Source of the DNA: an uncultured Treponema sp.
GTDB lineage: Bacteria; Spirochaetota; Spirochaetia; Treponematales; Treponemataceae
Reading direction: 5' to 3'
DNA: 64,000 nt
Assembly: GCA_934667505.1 (NCBI GenBank)
Contig: CAKULY010000001.1
Span: 124,001-188,000 of the forward strand
The notes under the pieces were generated by a model, which saw only the letters and a program-made list of their open reading frames with translations, ran no database searches and was not told where the DNA came from. Positions 29,030 through 37,209 of this stretch are shown in pieces (position 1 is the stretch's first letter; each line of letters opens with the position of its first letter). The position numbers and the translations under genes were made by a program.

Positions 29030-30241
29030 CTAATGTAAATCAGAAACCCTTTCCAACGGAGATAATATTTCTGTTACGCGAACACCAAAGTTTTCGTCGA
29101 TAACTACAACTTCACCTTTTGCAATTGGCTTATGATTTACAAGAATATCAACAGGTTCTCCTGCAAGCTTATCAAGTTCTATAATAGTGCCTTCGCCCAT
29201 TCCAAGTATGTCTTTTATTTGCTTTTTGGTTCGACCAAGTTCTACAGTCATTTCCATATAGACATCCATAATAAGGCCTATATTCCCCTGCTCCTGCGAA
29301 CTTGGCGCTCCTTGCAGTGTTGGATACTGAAGAGTTTGAACATTTGGAACGTGCATAGCCATCTGATTAGGCATTGCTCCCATTGGCATTTGAGCCATTC
29401 CCATCTGACTAGGCATAGCTCCCATCGGCATTTGAGCCATTCCCATTTGATTAGGCATAGTTCCCATTGGCATTTGCTGCATACCCATCTGATTAGGCAT
29501 AGTTCCCATAGGCATCTGCTGCATAGAAGGTTGCTGAACAGCTGACTGCTGCCCCATATTAGCGGCTTGCGCAGCATTAGCTTCATTAGATTCGTTTCCG
29601 CCGTAAGCATTGCTAATCTGCTCCGCAGGTTCTCCACCTATAGCTTCCATAAGAGTATAGGCTTGTCCATCAAGCGAAAGGGGATAACTAAAGAGCGCAA
29701 ATGTATTTTGCGGAATTCTTATCATTGCCTTTGGATTGTTTACAGCTTCAGGAGGATTGCAAGCAAGTCCTGGGAATTTTCCAGTTTTATCCAATTCTTG
29801 AATTTCAGAGCCAGTGTGCATTGCAACAACATCTGAAATGCAAGACAATGCCATTTCATCAAAATCAGCATTTTCTTCTTTAGAGATAAGATTAACTAGT
29901 TTTTGGGCAAACTCTGTAGCCAAAATATACATGTGGTCGCCAATCATTCCCGATGAAAAATCAGAAGTAACAGCAACAACAACTTCTGGAAGTTTTGCAA
30001 GAAGAGCATCTCTGTCCAAAGTTTCTACAACAGGAGTTCCACAAGTAAAATTAGCGCCGGTCATGCCGTTAAGTTTTTCTACAAGAGAATCTTTAATATT
30101 TCCTGCAAATTTTTCAAGAGCTTTCTTGTCAATATGAACAGCAGGCCCACCAGACACATGACCAGAAGCATTCAATCCGTCAAGTGAAACACCAGAAAGC
30201 AAAGCATCAATTTCATCCTGTGAAATAGCACCATCACTCAT
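29030..30241 (-). CDS. fliY: flagellar motor switch protein FliY/FliN
   Basis: 403 residues. The N-terminus [11 protein letters not shown] is a FliM-like CheY-P binding motif. A CheC-like middle domain spans about 35-205. A Met/Gln-rich linker holds four 14-residue tandem repeats (240-296), and the C-terminal SpoA/FliN domain (about 320-400: [20 protein letters not shown], [18 protein letters not shown] core and [13 protein letters not shown]) builds the C-ring. The CheC-type phosphatase signature (E-x-x-N) reads EMAL here, so CheY-P phosphatase activity is doubtful. Start overlaps the fliM stop by 4 bp. Confidence 0.92.
   Translation of the reverse strand: MSDGAISQDEIDALLSGVSLDGLNASGHVSGGPAVHIDKKALEKFAGNIKDSLVEKLNGMTGANFTCGTPVVETLDRDALLAKLPEVVVAVTSDFSSGMIGDHMYILATEFAQKLVNLISKEENADFDEMALSCISDVVAMHTGSEIQELDKTGKFPGLACNPPEAVNNPKAMIRIPQNTFALFSYPLSLDGQAYTLMEAIGGEPAEQISNAYGGNESNEANAAQAANMGQQSAVQQPSMQQMPMGTMPNQMGMQQMPMGTMPNQMGMAQMPMGAMPSQMGMAQMPMGAMPNQMAMHVPNVQTLQYPTLQGAPSSQEQGNIGLIMDVYMEMTVELGRTKKQIKDILGMGEGTIIELDKLAGEPVDILVNHKPIAKGEVVVIDENFGVRVTEILSPLERVSDLH
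29354..29524 (-). repeat. four in-frame 42-bp tandem repeats inside fliY
   Basis: The units encode a 14-residue motif of the form M-x-Q-M-P-M-G-x-M-P-x-Q-M-x, residues 240-296, with small changes (T/A, N/S, Q/A). They lie in the linker between the CheC-like and SpoA domains and could change copy number by slippage without breaking the frame. Confidence 0.9.
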
Positions 30242-31272
30242 AATGAATCATCTCCTTCTACGGAAAGTTCTTCAAAATCATCCGCAGCAACATCTTCTAT
30301 TTTTCCTGTAACCTGAACTGCCATCTTTTTCCCAACAACACCAGGCTGACAATAAAATTTCTTTTTATTTCCAACACTCAATTTTAAAGGATCTCCAATC
30401 TTAGTATCAGAAAGTCTAACCACATCTCCAACTTTTAACGCAAGCACATCTCTAACAGAAAGATTTATTGAACCAACTTCTGCAACAACTTCCATATCTA
30501 CAGTAGAAAGTTTTTCCTTTAAAGTCCCCAAATACTGCGTTGTAGAACTTCTTCTAACAGACGAAAACCAAAACTGAGAAGAAAGTTTTGAAACTATAGG
30601 TTCAAGCGTAATGTAAGGAATACAAAAGTTCATCATTCCTTCTTCATCTCCAACCTTTGTTTCAAGGGTTATTAAAACAACCATTTCAGAAGGAGGAACA
30701 ATCTGTGCAAACTGAGGATTTGTTTCAATCTGCCCCAAACGAGGTCTTAAATCCAAAACCTGAGCCCAGGCTTCCCGCATATTTGCAAGAATTCTTACAA
30801 TAATGCCTTCCATTACAGACTGTTCAATATCTGTAAGATCACGATTTTTATTAGAAGAAACAACTCCCCGCCCACCGAAAAGGCGGTCAATCATACAGAA
30901 TGTAATTGCAGGGTCTATTTCAAGAACCGCATTGCCTTTTAGCGGATCCATATTTACAATTGCAAGCGTTGTAGGAGAAGGAATTGAACGAATAAATTCT
31001 TCGTAAGTTAACTCGTCAACAGAAGCCACATGAACATGGACAAGACTTCGCAACTGAGCCGAAAGGCTTGTTGTTGTAAGACGCGCAAAAGTTTCATGCA
31101 TATTAGAAACGGTTCTTAACTGTTCCTTTGAAACTTTATCAGGACGTTTAAAGTCGTAGATTTTTATTTTACGAGTATCATTAACAGCCTTAAAGTCATC
31201 AACATCTGTATCTCCAGAATTGATTGCAGTAAGGAGCTGGTCAATTTCATCCTGCGACAGAACTTCAGTCAT
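30238..31272 (-). CDS. fliM: flagellar motor switch protein FliM
   Basis: 344 residues. CheY-P binding N-terminus [10 protein letters not shown], CheC-like middle domain with [20 protein letters not shown] and [10 protein letters not shown] (the GGxG region touching FliG), and a C-terminal SpoA domain ([20 protein letters not shown], then [12 protein letters not shown]). Builds the C-ring that sets the direction of rotation. In operon between fliL (27 bp) and fliY (4 bp overlap). Confidence 0.96.
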   Translation of the reverse strand: MTEVLSQDEIDQLLTAINSGDTDVDDFKAVNDTRKIKIYDFKRPDKVSKEQLRTVSNMHETFARLTTTSLSAQLRSLVHVHVASVDELTYEEFIRSIPSPTTLAIVNMDPLKGNAVLEIDPAITFCMIDRLFGGRGVVSSNKNRDLTDIEQSVMEGIIVRILANMREAWAQVLDLRPRLGQIETNPQFAQIVPPSEMVVLITLETKVGDEEGMMNFCIPYITLEPIVSKLSSQFWFSSVRRSSTTQYLGTLKEKLSTVDMEVVAEVGSINLSVRDVLALKVGDVVRLSDTKIGDPLKLSVGNKKKFYCQPGVVGKKMAVQVTGKIEDVAADDFEELSVEGDDSL

Positions 31273-31299
31273 CTACATCTTCCACCTTAAATCCAACAA

Positions 31300-31845
31300 T
31301 TACGACTCTATAACTTCAAGCTGCAAAAAAGAAACATCTTTTATTTTAGAAGAACTTAAAATCTCATCGTTTATAGCGTTCCTAAGTTCGATTTTTAAAC
31401 GCTGCTCATTCTGCGGTTTTAATTCCTCTGCAGTCTTCTGAGTAAAATATCGGCGTAAATAATCTTTTAGTTCAATATTTCTTTGTGTAATTTCTGTAGA
31501 ACAAGCTTTATCTTCATGTTTATATCCCAAAACTACATCAACTATGACAGTCGCAGGAATATCATCGCTTGTTTTTGTTCTTATTGCTCCTAAAGATGTA
31601 TACCAATCAAGGATTTCTCTTTGAGCAACATATTCATCGCTTATAGGAAGGGCTGTCTGACTAGCTGTATTGTTGCCAACAACTTTCATAGTTATAACAA
31701 CGATTACAACAATAAGAACTATAGCACCAAGAGCAATTGCAATCCACTTTAACAGAGATGGAAGTATTCCTCCTAAGCCACCTTTTTTTGCAGGAGCAGA
31801 GGCTGTTCCGCCATCTTCAAAACCGTCAAGTCCGTCATCTGCCAT
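31300..31845 (-). CDS. fliL: flagellar basal body-associated protein FliL
   Basis: 181 residues with one membrane segment (about 33-55: WIAIALGAIVLIVVIVVITM) and a periplasmic stomatin-like domain ending in KDVSFLQLEV. FliL rings surround and stabilise stator units. In Borrelia, FliL orients periplasmic flagella. Strong Shine-Dalgarno GGAGGGG upstream. A 112 bp gap separates it from motB, the longest inside the cluster, without an obvious promoter. Confidence 0.9.
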   Translation of the reverse strand: MADDGLDGFEDGGTASAPAKKGGLGGILPSLLKWIAIALGAIVLIVVIVVITMKVVGNNTASQTALPISDEYVAQREILDWYTSLGAIRTKTSDDIPATVIVDVVLGYKHEDKACSTEITQRNIELKDYLRRYFTQKTAEELKPQNEQRLKIELRNAINDEILSSSKIKDVSFLQLEVIES

Positions 31846-31957
31846 TTTCTTCCCCTCCAGGAAAATTCAGTCTAATACGAATCTCATAACTGAGCATAAA
31901 AACTGCTAATAAAAAGTTATTTTTAATAGCAAAAAAATATTATTTAATATTATACAC

Positions 31958-32686
31958 CTAAAAGTGCGCCTCGTCTAGAATAATTATATCTACACGACGA
32001 TTATAAGCTCTTCCTTCTGGTGTATCGTTCGAAAACTTGGGTCTAGTATCCGCATAGCCTGCAATTGAAAACATATTTTCATCGACACCATAATCAGCAA
32101 GGTAATGCAAAACAGACATCGCACGCTCTGCAGAAAGCTCCCAATTGCTAGGATACTTAGAATCAGAACCTACAGGTGTATTGTCTGTATGTCCTTCAAT
32201 TCTAAATCGTCTTCCCTTTAATTCTGGACTTCTAAAGAATTCTGAAAGCCGGAGCAAACTGTCTCTAGTTTCATTTATATTGAGTTCTGCGCTTCCCTCT
32301 GCGAAAAAACTGTCGGCAGCAAGGGTAATTACGACGCCGCGTTCGTCGCTGGTAACTGTAATTCTATTAGTTTTTTTGTCAGGCTCAAAAAGGCTGACGG
32401 CTTTTTTCTTTGTAAGACCTAAAGATTTTCCCTTTTCCATAGAAGGAAGGGAATTTATCGTATTACCTAAATCGCTCAATCTTCCCGCAGAAAGAGACAT
32501 TCCTCCGGAAACAGTTTCTGTTTCATTCATCTGAAGAGACTGCGTTATTGTCGCCATTTGAGTGACGTCTACTTCAGAAGGATTGTACAACATTACAAAG
32601 AAACAGAGCATAAGGGTAATCATGTCACCGTAAGTACCTTGCCAGGCGGTACTTGGTTTTTCAGGCTCTTTAGCTTTTTTTCCCAT
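31958..32686 (-). CDS. motB: flagellar stator protein MotB
   Basis: 242 residues: one membrane helix containing the proton-carrying aspartate ([17 protein letters not shown]), a plug and linker, and an OmpA-type peptidoglycan-binding domain ([14 protein letters not shown] ... [16 protein letters not shown]). It forms the 5:2 stator with MotA, whose gene ends 17 bp upstream. Confidence 0.96.
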   Translation of the reverse strand: MGKKAKEPEKPSTAWQGTYGDMITLMLCFFVMLYNPSEVDVTQMATITQSLQMNETETVSGGMSLSAGRLSDLGNTINSLPSMEKGKSLGLTKKKAVSLFEPDKKTNRITVTSDERGVVITLAADSFFAEGSAELNINETRDSLLRLSEFFRSPELKGRRFRIEGHTDNTPVGSDSKYPSNWELSAERAMSVLHYLADYGVDENMFSIAGYADTRPKFSNDTPEGRAYNRRVDIIILDEAHF

Positions 32687-32702
32687 AAAAGATTTCCCCT
32701 AG

Positions 32703-33485
32703 TTAGTCTTTTAGAACGTCAGCTTCAACAGCTTTGCGAGTTACAGGATCAAGGTAAGTAAGAAGTTTTTGTCCCATGATTCTAGGATTTTCACCTGCTT
32801 GAATTGCAAGAACGCCTTCAAGAATCATTTCTTTTGAACGCATTTCTATTGCATTATGAGCTATAAGCTTTGTTGCAAAAGGAGCTATAAGCCAGTTCGC
32901 CATCATAGAACCGTAAAGTGTCGTGATAAGAGCGACCGCCATATTAGGACCTAACGACGACTTGTCTTCAAGGTTGTTCAACATACCAATAAGTCCTAAA
33001 ACGGTACCCATCATTCCAAAACCTGGAGCATATCCAGCCCAGGCATTTAATATGCCAATCCAGTCCATGTGCCTGGATTCAATTTGATTCATTTCGTTTT
33101 CCATAATGGTTCTAATAACATTTCCATCAGTACCGTCTACAACAAGGCGCAATCCGTTTCTCATAAAAGGATCGTCAAGGTCGTCCAAACCGTCTTCAAG
33201 AGCAAGAATACCTTCCCGTCTAGCCTTGTTAGAAAGATCCATCATGGTAGATATTATTGTTTTTTCACCAAAATCTGGAACTTTAAATGCCTTCCCCATT
33301 ACTTTGAAAAGTCCTAAAGTCTTTTTTAAAGGGGCTGCAATAAAAATTGAAGCATAAGAACCACCAATTGTCATAAAGACAGACGGAAGGTCCCAAATTC
33401 CTAGCATAGTACCACCGGAAGTCAAAACTGACATTACAATACAGGCAGCACCGCCAACGATACCGATTATTGTTGATATATCCAT
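32703..33485 (-). CDS. motA: flagellar stator protein MotA
   Basis: 260 residues with four membrane segments (1-20, 30-50, about 150-170, 180-200) and the large cytoplasmic loop containing the charged FliG-contact region (RREGILALEDGLDDLDDPF). Conserved GYAPGFGMMGTVLGLIGML and MAVALITTLYGSMMANWLI. It is one base past the flbD stop. Confidence 0.96.
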   Translation of the reverse strand: MDISTIIGIVGGAACIVMSVLTSGGTMLGIWDLPSVFMTIGGSYASIFIAAPLKKTLGLFKVMGKAFKVPDFGEKTIISTMMDLSNKARREGILALEDGLDDLDDPFMRNGLRLVVDGTDGNVIRTIMENEMNQIESRHMDWIGILNAWAGYAPGFGMMGTVLGLIGMLNNLEDKSSLGPNMAVALITTLYGSMMANWLIAPFATKLIAHNAIEMRSKEMILEGVLAIQAGENPRIMGQKLLTYLDPVTRKAVEADVLKD

Positions 33486-33686
33486 TTACAAAACCTCTTG
33501 GGAATTGATTCCTATTTTTTTTCTGTACTCAATAACACGCTCAATTATTTCTTGTGGAGTTTCTTTGACTACAATCCTCTTTCCGGAAAGCATACATAAA
33601 GTCAAATCGGGATTTGTTTCCATACTTTCAATCATGTGAGGATTTAGCCAATACTTTTTTCCATCTAAGCGAGTAACTGCTATCAT
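33486..33686 (-). CDS. flbD: FlbD family small flagellar protein
   Basis: Small protein of the FlbD (SwrD) family. I choose the ATG at 33686 (MIAVTRLDGKKYWLNP), giving 66 residues, because FlbD proteins begin this way. A longer frame starts at 33737 without Shine-Dalgarno. Landmarks: WLNPHMIESMETNPD, CMLSGKRIVVKETPQEI. SwrD in Bacillus raises motor torque. It is the first gene of the motor operon and adjoins motA with no gap. A sigma-28-like promoter is about 90 bp upstream. Confidence 0.88.
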   Translation of the reverse strand: MIAVTRLDGKKYWLNPHMIESMETNPDLTLCMLSGKRIVVKETPQEIIERVIEYRKKIGINSQEVL

Positions 33687-33781
33687 CTTTATATTTTCCA
33701 CAATGTTTTGCATAACGTCAAGTCTTTTGATAAGCATTTATTCAGACTATTAAAACATTACGCATTTAAATCTCTTTCTTA

Positions 33782-33809
33782 TTATCGTTTTTTTTAGGTT
33801 CTAACTTTA
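33782..33809 (-). promoter_or_regulatory. sigma-28-like promoter of the flbD-motA flagellar operon
   Basis: On the minus strand: TAAAGTTA (33809-33802), 12 bp spacer, AACGATAA (33789-33782). Against TAAAGTTT-N11-GCCGATAA this is 7/8 and 6/8. It lies between repeat copy C and flbD. If real, the operon encoding sigma-28 is under its own product. Confidence 0.5.
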
Positions 33810-33824
33810 AGCAAAGTGTTTGTC

Positions 33825-33900
33825 CGAAAGTCGAGTTTTTATAATTAAAAAAATGATTTCACCGAATTTTACTCTTTTTCTAAAAACTCAACTTTCAAGA
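33825..33900. repeat. TCGAG-core palindromic intergenic repeat, copy C
   Basis: Left arm CGAAAGTCGAGTTTTTA (33825-33841) and right arm TAAAAACTCAACTTTCAAG (33881-33899) pair over about 17 bp with one or two mismatches. The interior is about 40 nt. It begins 6 bp downstream of the hemW stop and ends just upstream of the flbD promoter. Confidence 0.6.
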
Positions 33901-33905
33901 TAAAA

Positions 33906-35078
33906 TTAAACTAGCTCTAAAAGCAAACGGTTCAAAAGCAATATGCCGTCCTTTGTCATAGAAATATTGGTTTTTCCATTTTTTTTATAAAACCGGACTT
34001 TTTTTTGAGCTTCCCATTTTTTAAGAATTTTAATTCTCTCTTCTGACAAAGGCTTATTAAAACGCTCTTCATAAACTTCCAGAGAAACGCCTTCAAAAGT
34101 TCTAAGCCCCATCATTAAATATTCAAATTCAATTGTTTCTGGACTTAAAAATTCTTCAGCAAAAGCTGTTCCTTTTAAGTTTTTTTCACAATTGCCAAGC
34201 CAGAACTTAGTATACAAAGAGACATCGTTTATATTGGTGATTCGGCAAGGTTCTTTTTCATAGAAACTGCCAGCCGCCCCCGCTCCGCAACCTATATAGT
34301 CCTCTAGCTTCCAGTAAACCATATTGTGCAAGCACTGTTTTTCAGGTTTAGAAAAATTTGAGACTTCGTACTGCAAAAAATTCATTTTTTCAAGAACATT
34401 CCGTCCAGCTAGCCAAAGCTCATCGGCAAAATCGTAATTGTATTCAAGTTTTCCAGAATTAATCAGTTTTCCCAAGACTGTATTTTCTTCTATTGTTAAA
34501 GAATACATTGAAACATGAGAAATTTTATAATCAGAAAGGATTTTAAGACCTTTTGTAAAAGACTCTAAAGTTTCTCCAGGAAGACCAGAAATCAAATCTA
34601 CAGAAAAATCAATGGAGTTGTATTTTTCAAAAAGAGAAAGGCAGTTTTTTATTTCAGAAAAAGAGGCTCGCCTATTTGCAAAATGCAAGACTTCATTATT
34701 GAAACTTTGGATTCCACAAGAAATTCGTGTCGCTCCAACATCTTGCAGGCAGTCAAACAAATCTGAGCAAGCATCATCTGGATTAATCTCAAATGTAAAT
34801 TCTTTGCACTCTTTATATCTTACAGAAGAAAAAATTGTTGAAGCGATTTTTTTTATCTGGGCTAAAGATAATATGCTAGGAGTTCCGCCTCCAATATAAA
34901 TTGTATTCCATTTTTCAACTGCATATTCTTTTGTTTTAAATGCGATTTCGTTACAAAGCGCTTCTATGTAAGAATCAGGAACAAAGGAGTTTTTTTTATC
35001 TGGAAGAATACTAAAAAAATCGCAATACGCACACTTTGACTTGCAAAACGGTATGTGAACATACAAAGAGGTTTTCAA
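33906..35078 (-). CDS. hemW: HemW-type radical SAM protein (heme chaperone, HemN-like)
   Basis: 390 residues. Radical SAM cluster motif CKSKCAYC with cysteines 12, 16 and 19, then IYIGGGTPSIL, ISCGIQSFNNEVL and SVDLISGLPGET, and a C-terminal HemN-type domain (YEVSNFSKPEKQCLHNMVYW, GCGAGAAGS). The CxxxCxxC followed by D and not the HemN-type extra Cys, and the shorter length, fit HemW and not coproporphyrinogen dehydrogenase. It starts 2 bp after lepB. Confidence 0.88.
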   Translation of the reverse strand: MKTSLYVHIPFCKSKCAYCDFFSILPDKKNSFVPDSYIEALCNEIAFKTKEYAVEKWNTIYIGGGTPSILSLAQIKKIASTIFSSVRYKECKEFTFEINPDDACSDLFDCLQDVGATRISCGIQSFNNEVLHFANRRASFSEIKNCLSLFEKYNSIDFSVDLISGLPGETLESFTKGLKILSDYKISHVSMYSLTIEENTVLGKLINSGKLEYNYDFADELWLAGRNVLEKMNFLQYEVSNFSKPEKQCLHNMVYWKLEDYIGCGAGAAGSFYEKEPCRITNINDVSLYTKFWLGNCEKNLKGTAFAEEFLSPETIEFEYLMMGLRTFEGVSLEVYEERFNKPLSEERIKILKKWEAQKKVRFYKKNGKTNISMTKDGILLLNRLLLELV

Positions 35079-35080
35079 TT

Positions 35081-35779
35081 TTAAAAAAGCCTAATATCGC
35101 TAAACGGAAAAAGCAGGACTATGGCGACAGCCTTTATATCAGACTTTCGAACTGCTCCCCAAAGCCTTGAATCGACACAAGAAGCTCTTTTATCGCCAAG
35201 GACAAAATATTCAGAAGAGCCAAGCTCAACTTCGTCAAAAGAACCGGCAACTCCTAACGTATAATCCCAGGAAGCCGGCGCGGCATCAATATCAATATTG
35301 TACGGCTTTTTTACGAGCTCAAATTCTGTAAGAAAAAATTGTTCTCCCTTAGGCTTTACGTAAAGAACATAATCCCGCATATATATGGTATCACCAGGCA
35401 GCCCGACTACTCTTCTGACAGTTTGATTCTTTCCCATTTTTCCGTTTAAGTTTTCTGTAGAAATCTGCTGCGCTGTAAAAAAACGCACTATTATGGAAAC
35501 AATTTTTTTTCCGAATGAAACTCTCTCAGAATCTTTGCAGTCCAAAAGAACTACATCGCCTCGCTTTATTTTAGTATCAAGCGGAGAAAACAAAACGTAA
35601 GAATCTTTTTGAATATCAGGCTGCATAGAAACAGAGCGTTGCAGAACTGGAAAAATCAAAAAGCTTATAACAAGATTTATAATAATAAAAACAGAAATAA
35701 AAAGCATTACAAAAAACGAAACTTTTTTTTCCATCTCCCTTTTCATGCTATAGGAAAGTTCATAAATTTCTTTATTCAT
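35081..35779 (-). CDS. lepB: signal peptidase I homologue with Arg at the catalytic Lys position
   Basis: 232 residues: one membrane anchor (about 22-45), then the S26 peptidase fold. The nucleophile Ser51 is present (SVSMQPDI), as are GDVVLLDC and the C-terminal box LGDKRASCVDSRLWG. The catalytic-lysine motif, KRxVGLPGD in most bacterial enzymes, reads RRVVGLPGD here (Arg122). So it is either a paralogue with altered activity or a variant chemistry. Start ATG is 6 nt after a -10-like box with no Shine-Dalgarno. Confidence 0.82.
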   Translation of the reverse strand: MNKEIYELSYSMKREMEKKVSFFVMLFISVFIIINLVISFLIFPVLQRSVSMQPDIQKDSYVLFSPLDTKIKRGDVVLLDCKDSERVSFGKKIVSIIVRFFTAQQISTENLNGKMGKNQTVRRVVGLPGDTIYMRDYVLYVKPKGEQFFLTEFELVKKPYNIDIDAAPASWDYTLGVAGSFDEVELGSSEYFVLGDKRASCVDSRLWGAVRKSDIKAVAIVLLFPFSDIRLF

Positions 35780-35785
35780 ACAAAT

Positions 35786-35815
35786 AAAATATCATAAATA
35801 GTACATAACTTGCAA
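35786..35815 (-). promoter_or_regulatory. lepB promoter sharing its -35 box with smpB
   Basis: Minus strand: TTGCAA (35815-35810), 18 bp spacer, TATTTT (35791-35786), then 6 nt to the lepB ATG. TTGCAA is its own reverse complement, so the same six bases can serve as -35 for both divergent genes. Confidence 0.4.
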
Positions 35816-35838
35816 CCTATTAAACTATGCTCTATAAT
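35810..35838 (+). promoter_or_regulatory. smpB promoter, TTGCAA-N17-TATAAT, leaderless
   Basis: TTGCAA (35810-35815), exactly 17 bp, consensus TATAAT (35833-35838), then 7 nt to the ATG at 35846. Transcription would start at or within a base or so of the ATG. The longer reading frame beginning at 35810 overlaps the -35 box and can be dismissed. Confidence 0.6.
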
Positions 35839-35845
35839 TACTTTT

Positions 35846-36310
35846 ATGGCAGAAGGAAGAAAAATAATAGCAGAAAATAGAAAAGCTCGATTTAACTACT
35901 TTATAGAAGAAACTTACGAATGTGGCATAGAACTAAAAGGAACGGAAGTAAAATCTGTAAAAAACGGAAACATATCTTTTCCTGATGCCTTTGCAGAAAT
36001 TCGTGGCGGAGAAGTCTTTTTAAAAGGTTTTCATATAAACGAATATGTTTTCTCTTCAATATTTAATCACGACCCAGACAGACCAAAGAAGCTTCTTCTA
36101 CACAAAGACGAAATAAAAAGGCTTATTAGAAAAACGGAAGAAAAGGGATTTACACTAATACCTTTAGACTTTTACCTAAAAGATGGCAAGCTAAAAGTTT
36201 CTTTAGGCGTGTGCAAAGGAAAAAAACAGTTTGACAAACGGGCTACAATAAAAGAAAGAGATGTAAATCGAGAAATTCAAAGAGAATTTAAAAAAGGAAT
36301 TCAAAATTAG
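35846..36310 (+). CDS. smpB: tmRNA-binding protein SmpB
   Basis: 154 residues from ATG 35846 (MAEGRKIIAENRKARFNYF). SmpB carries tmRNA to stalled ribosomes (trans-translation). Conserved: YECGIELKGTEVKSVKNGNI, NEYVFSSIFNHDPDRPKKLL, GFTLIPLDFYLKDGKLKVSL and the basic C-terminal tail RATIKERDVNREIQREFK. No tmRNA gene is seen nearby. The start is set by the promoter geometry just upstream. Confidence 0.95.
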   Translation: MAEGRKIIAENRKARFNYFIEETYECGIELKGTEVKSVKNGNISFPDAFAEIRGGEVFLKGFHINEYVFSSIFNHDPDRPKKLLLHKDEIKRLIRKTEEKGFTLIPLDFYLKDGKLKVSLGVCKGKKQFDKRATIKERDVNREIQREFKKGIQN

Positions 36311-37209
36311 TGAATATCAGGGGCATAGTATTAAAAGGAACATTATTTCTCGCACTGTTGTGTTCTAATCTGAACATCTTTTCGCAAGAACAGCAAGAAA
36401 TTGACTTTTACGGCGTTTTTTCAAACGATATAGATGCAAATATGACCCATATAACAGAAGATTTATTCTTCGCGCAATTAAAAGAAATGCAGCTCAATGC
36501 AACTATAAACGACTGCAGAAGCAATGAAATAAAAAATGCAAACTTTTCAGAAAAAGAAAACATTGATTTTTCAAAGTCTAAACAAAATTCGCTTGCCTGC
36601 TTTATTATAATTAGTCAGAAATCAAATTCTAAGTGGTTATGCGAAGTAAATGTAAAAAATCTTGCAACAAACAAAGTTCAAAGTAATATTCAAGAATACG
36701 ATTCTTTTTATAAAATAATGACAGAAACAAAAAAGACTTTTTCTGAAGTATTTAAGAACTTATTTTCATCGAGCACAGGAACTCCAAAACAAAACGAAGT
36801 TAGTCAGAATAAAAATATTCAAAGCAGCATTATTTCTGCTGATGAAATTGCAGGAACTTGGAAAGGAGAAGATTTTATAGATAGAATTGTTCTTCTTAGA
36901 AGCGGAAAAGGATTTGTTATCTTTAAAAACGGCGCTTCCATGAACGTTTCTGTTTCTATACAAAAGACAGATGACCAAAATATTATCAGCATAAAACAGA
37001 TTGGCGGAAACAACGCATCTTACTTTCCAGAGCTTTCTAGAAAAGCCGCTCTTGAATATGCAATGTCCGCAGCCCCTGTTGAATGGTCTTTTACAAATGT
37101 TTCTACAAACATTCTAAAAGGAAGTAAAAAAACTCTTATTCAAAAAACTCCAGAATCAATTCCTGAAAAAAGCCAGATTTCTGTAGAATGGCAAAAAGTT
37201 ATCCGATAA
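36310..37209 (+). CDS. secreted hypothetical protein downstream of smpB
   Basis: 299 residues, family not recognised. The GTG start (36310) shares a base with the smpB stop, with AAGGA 11 nt upstream. Signal peptide about 1-25 (LFLALLCSNLNIFSQ), no lipobox, so probably periplasmic. Two parts: about 30-150, and about 175-299 after a polar linker, where ADEIAGTWKGEDFIDRIVLL and WSFTNVSTNILKGSKKTLI suggest a small beta-rich lipocalin-like domain resembling the GIWEG opening of the protein at 51345. Its end overlaps tsaC by 11 bp. Confidence 0.65.
   Translation: MNIRGIVLKGTLFLALLCSNLNIFSQEQQEIDFYGVFSNDIDANMTHITEDLFFAQLKEMQLNATINDCRSNEIKNANFSEKENIDFSKSKQNSLACFIIISQKSNSKWLCEVNVKNLATNKVQSNIQEYDSFYKIMTETKKTFSEVFKNLFSSSTGTPKQNEVSQNKNIQSSIISADEIAGTWKGEDFIDRIVLLRSGKGFVIFKNGASMNVSVSIQKTDDQNIISIKQIGGNNASYFPELSRKAALEYAMSAAPVEWSFTNVSTNILKGSKKTLIQKTPESIPEKSQISVEWQKVIR

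Noticed and set aside
29132..29545. His/Ser-rich plus-strand frame opposite fliY
   Set aside because: Its repeats are the complement of the fliY tandem repeat; shadow only.
35810..35845. longer SmpB start at 35810
   Set aside because: It would begin in the -35 box of the gene's own promoter; MAEGRK at 35846 is the family N-terminus.
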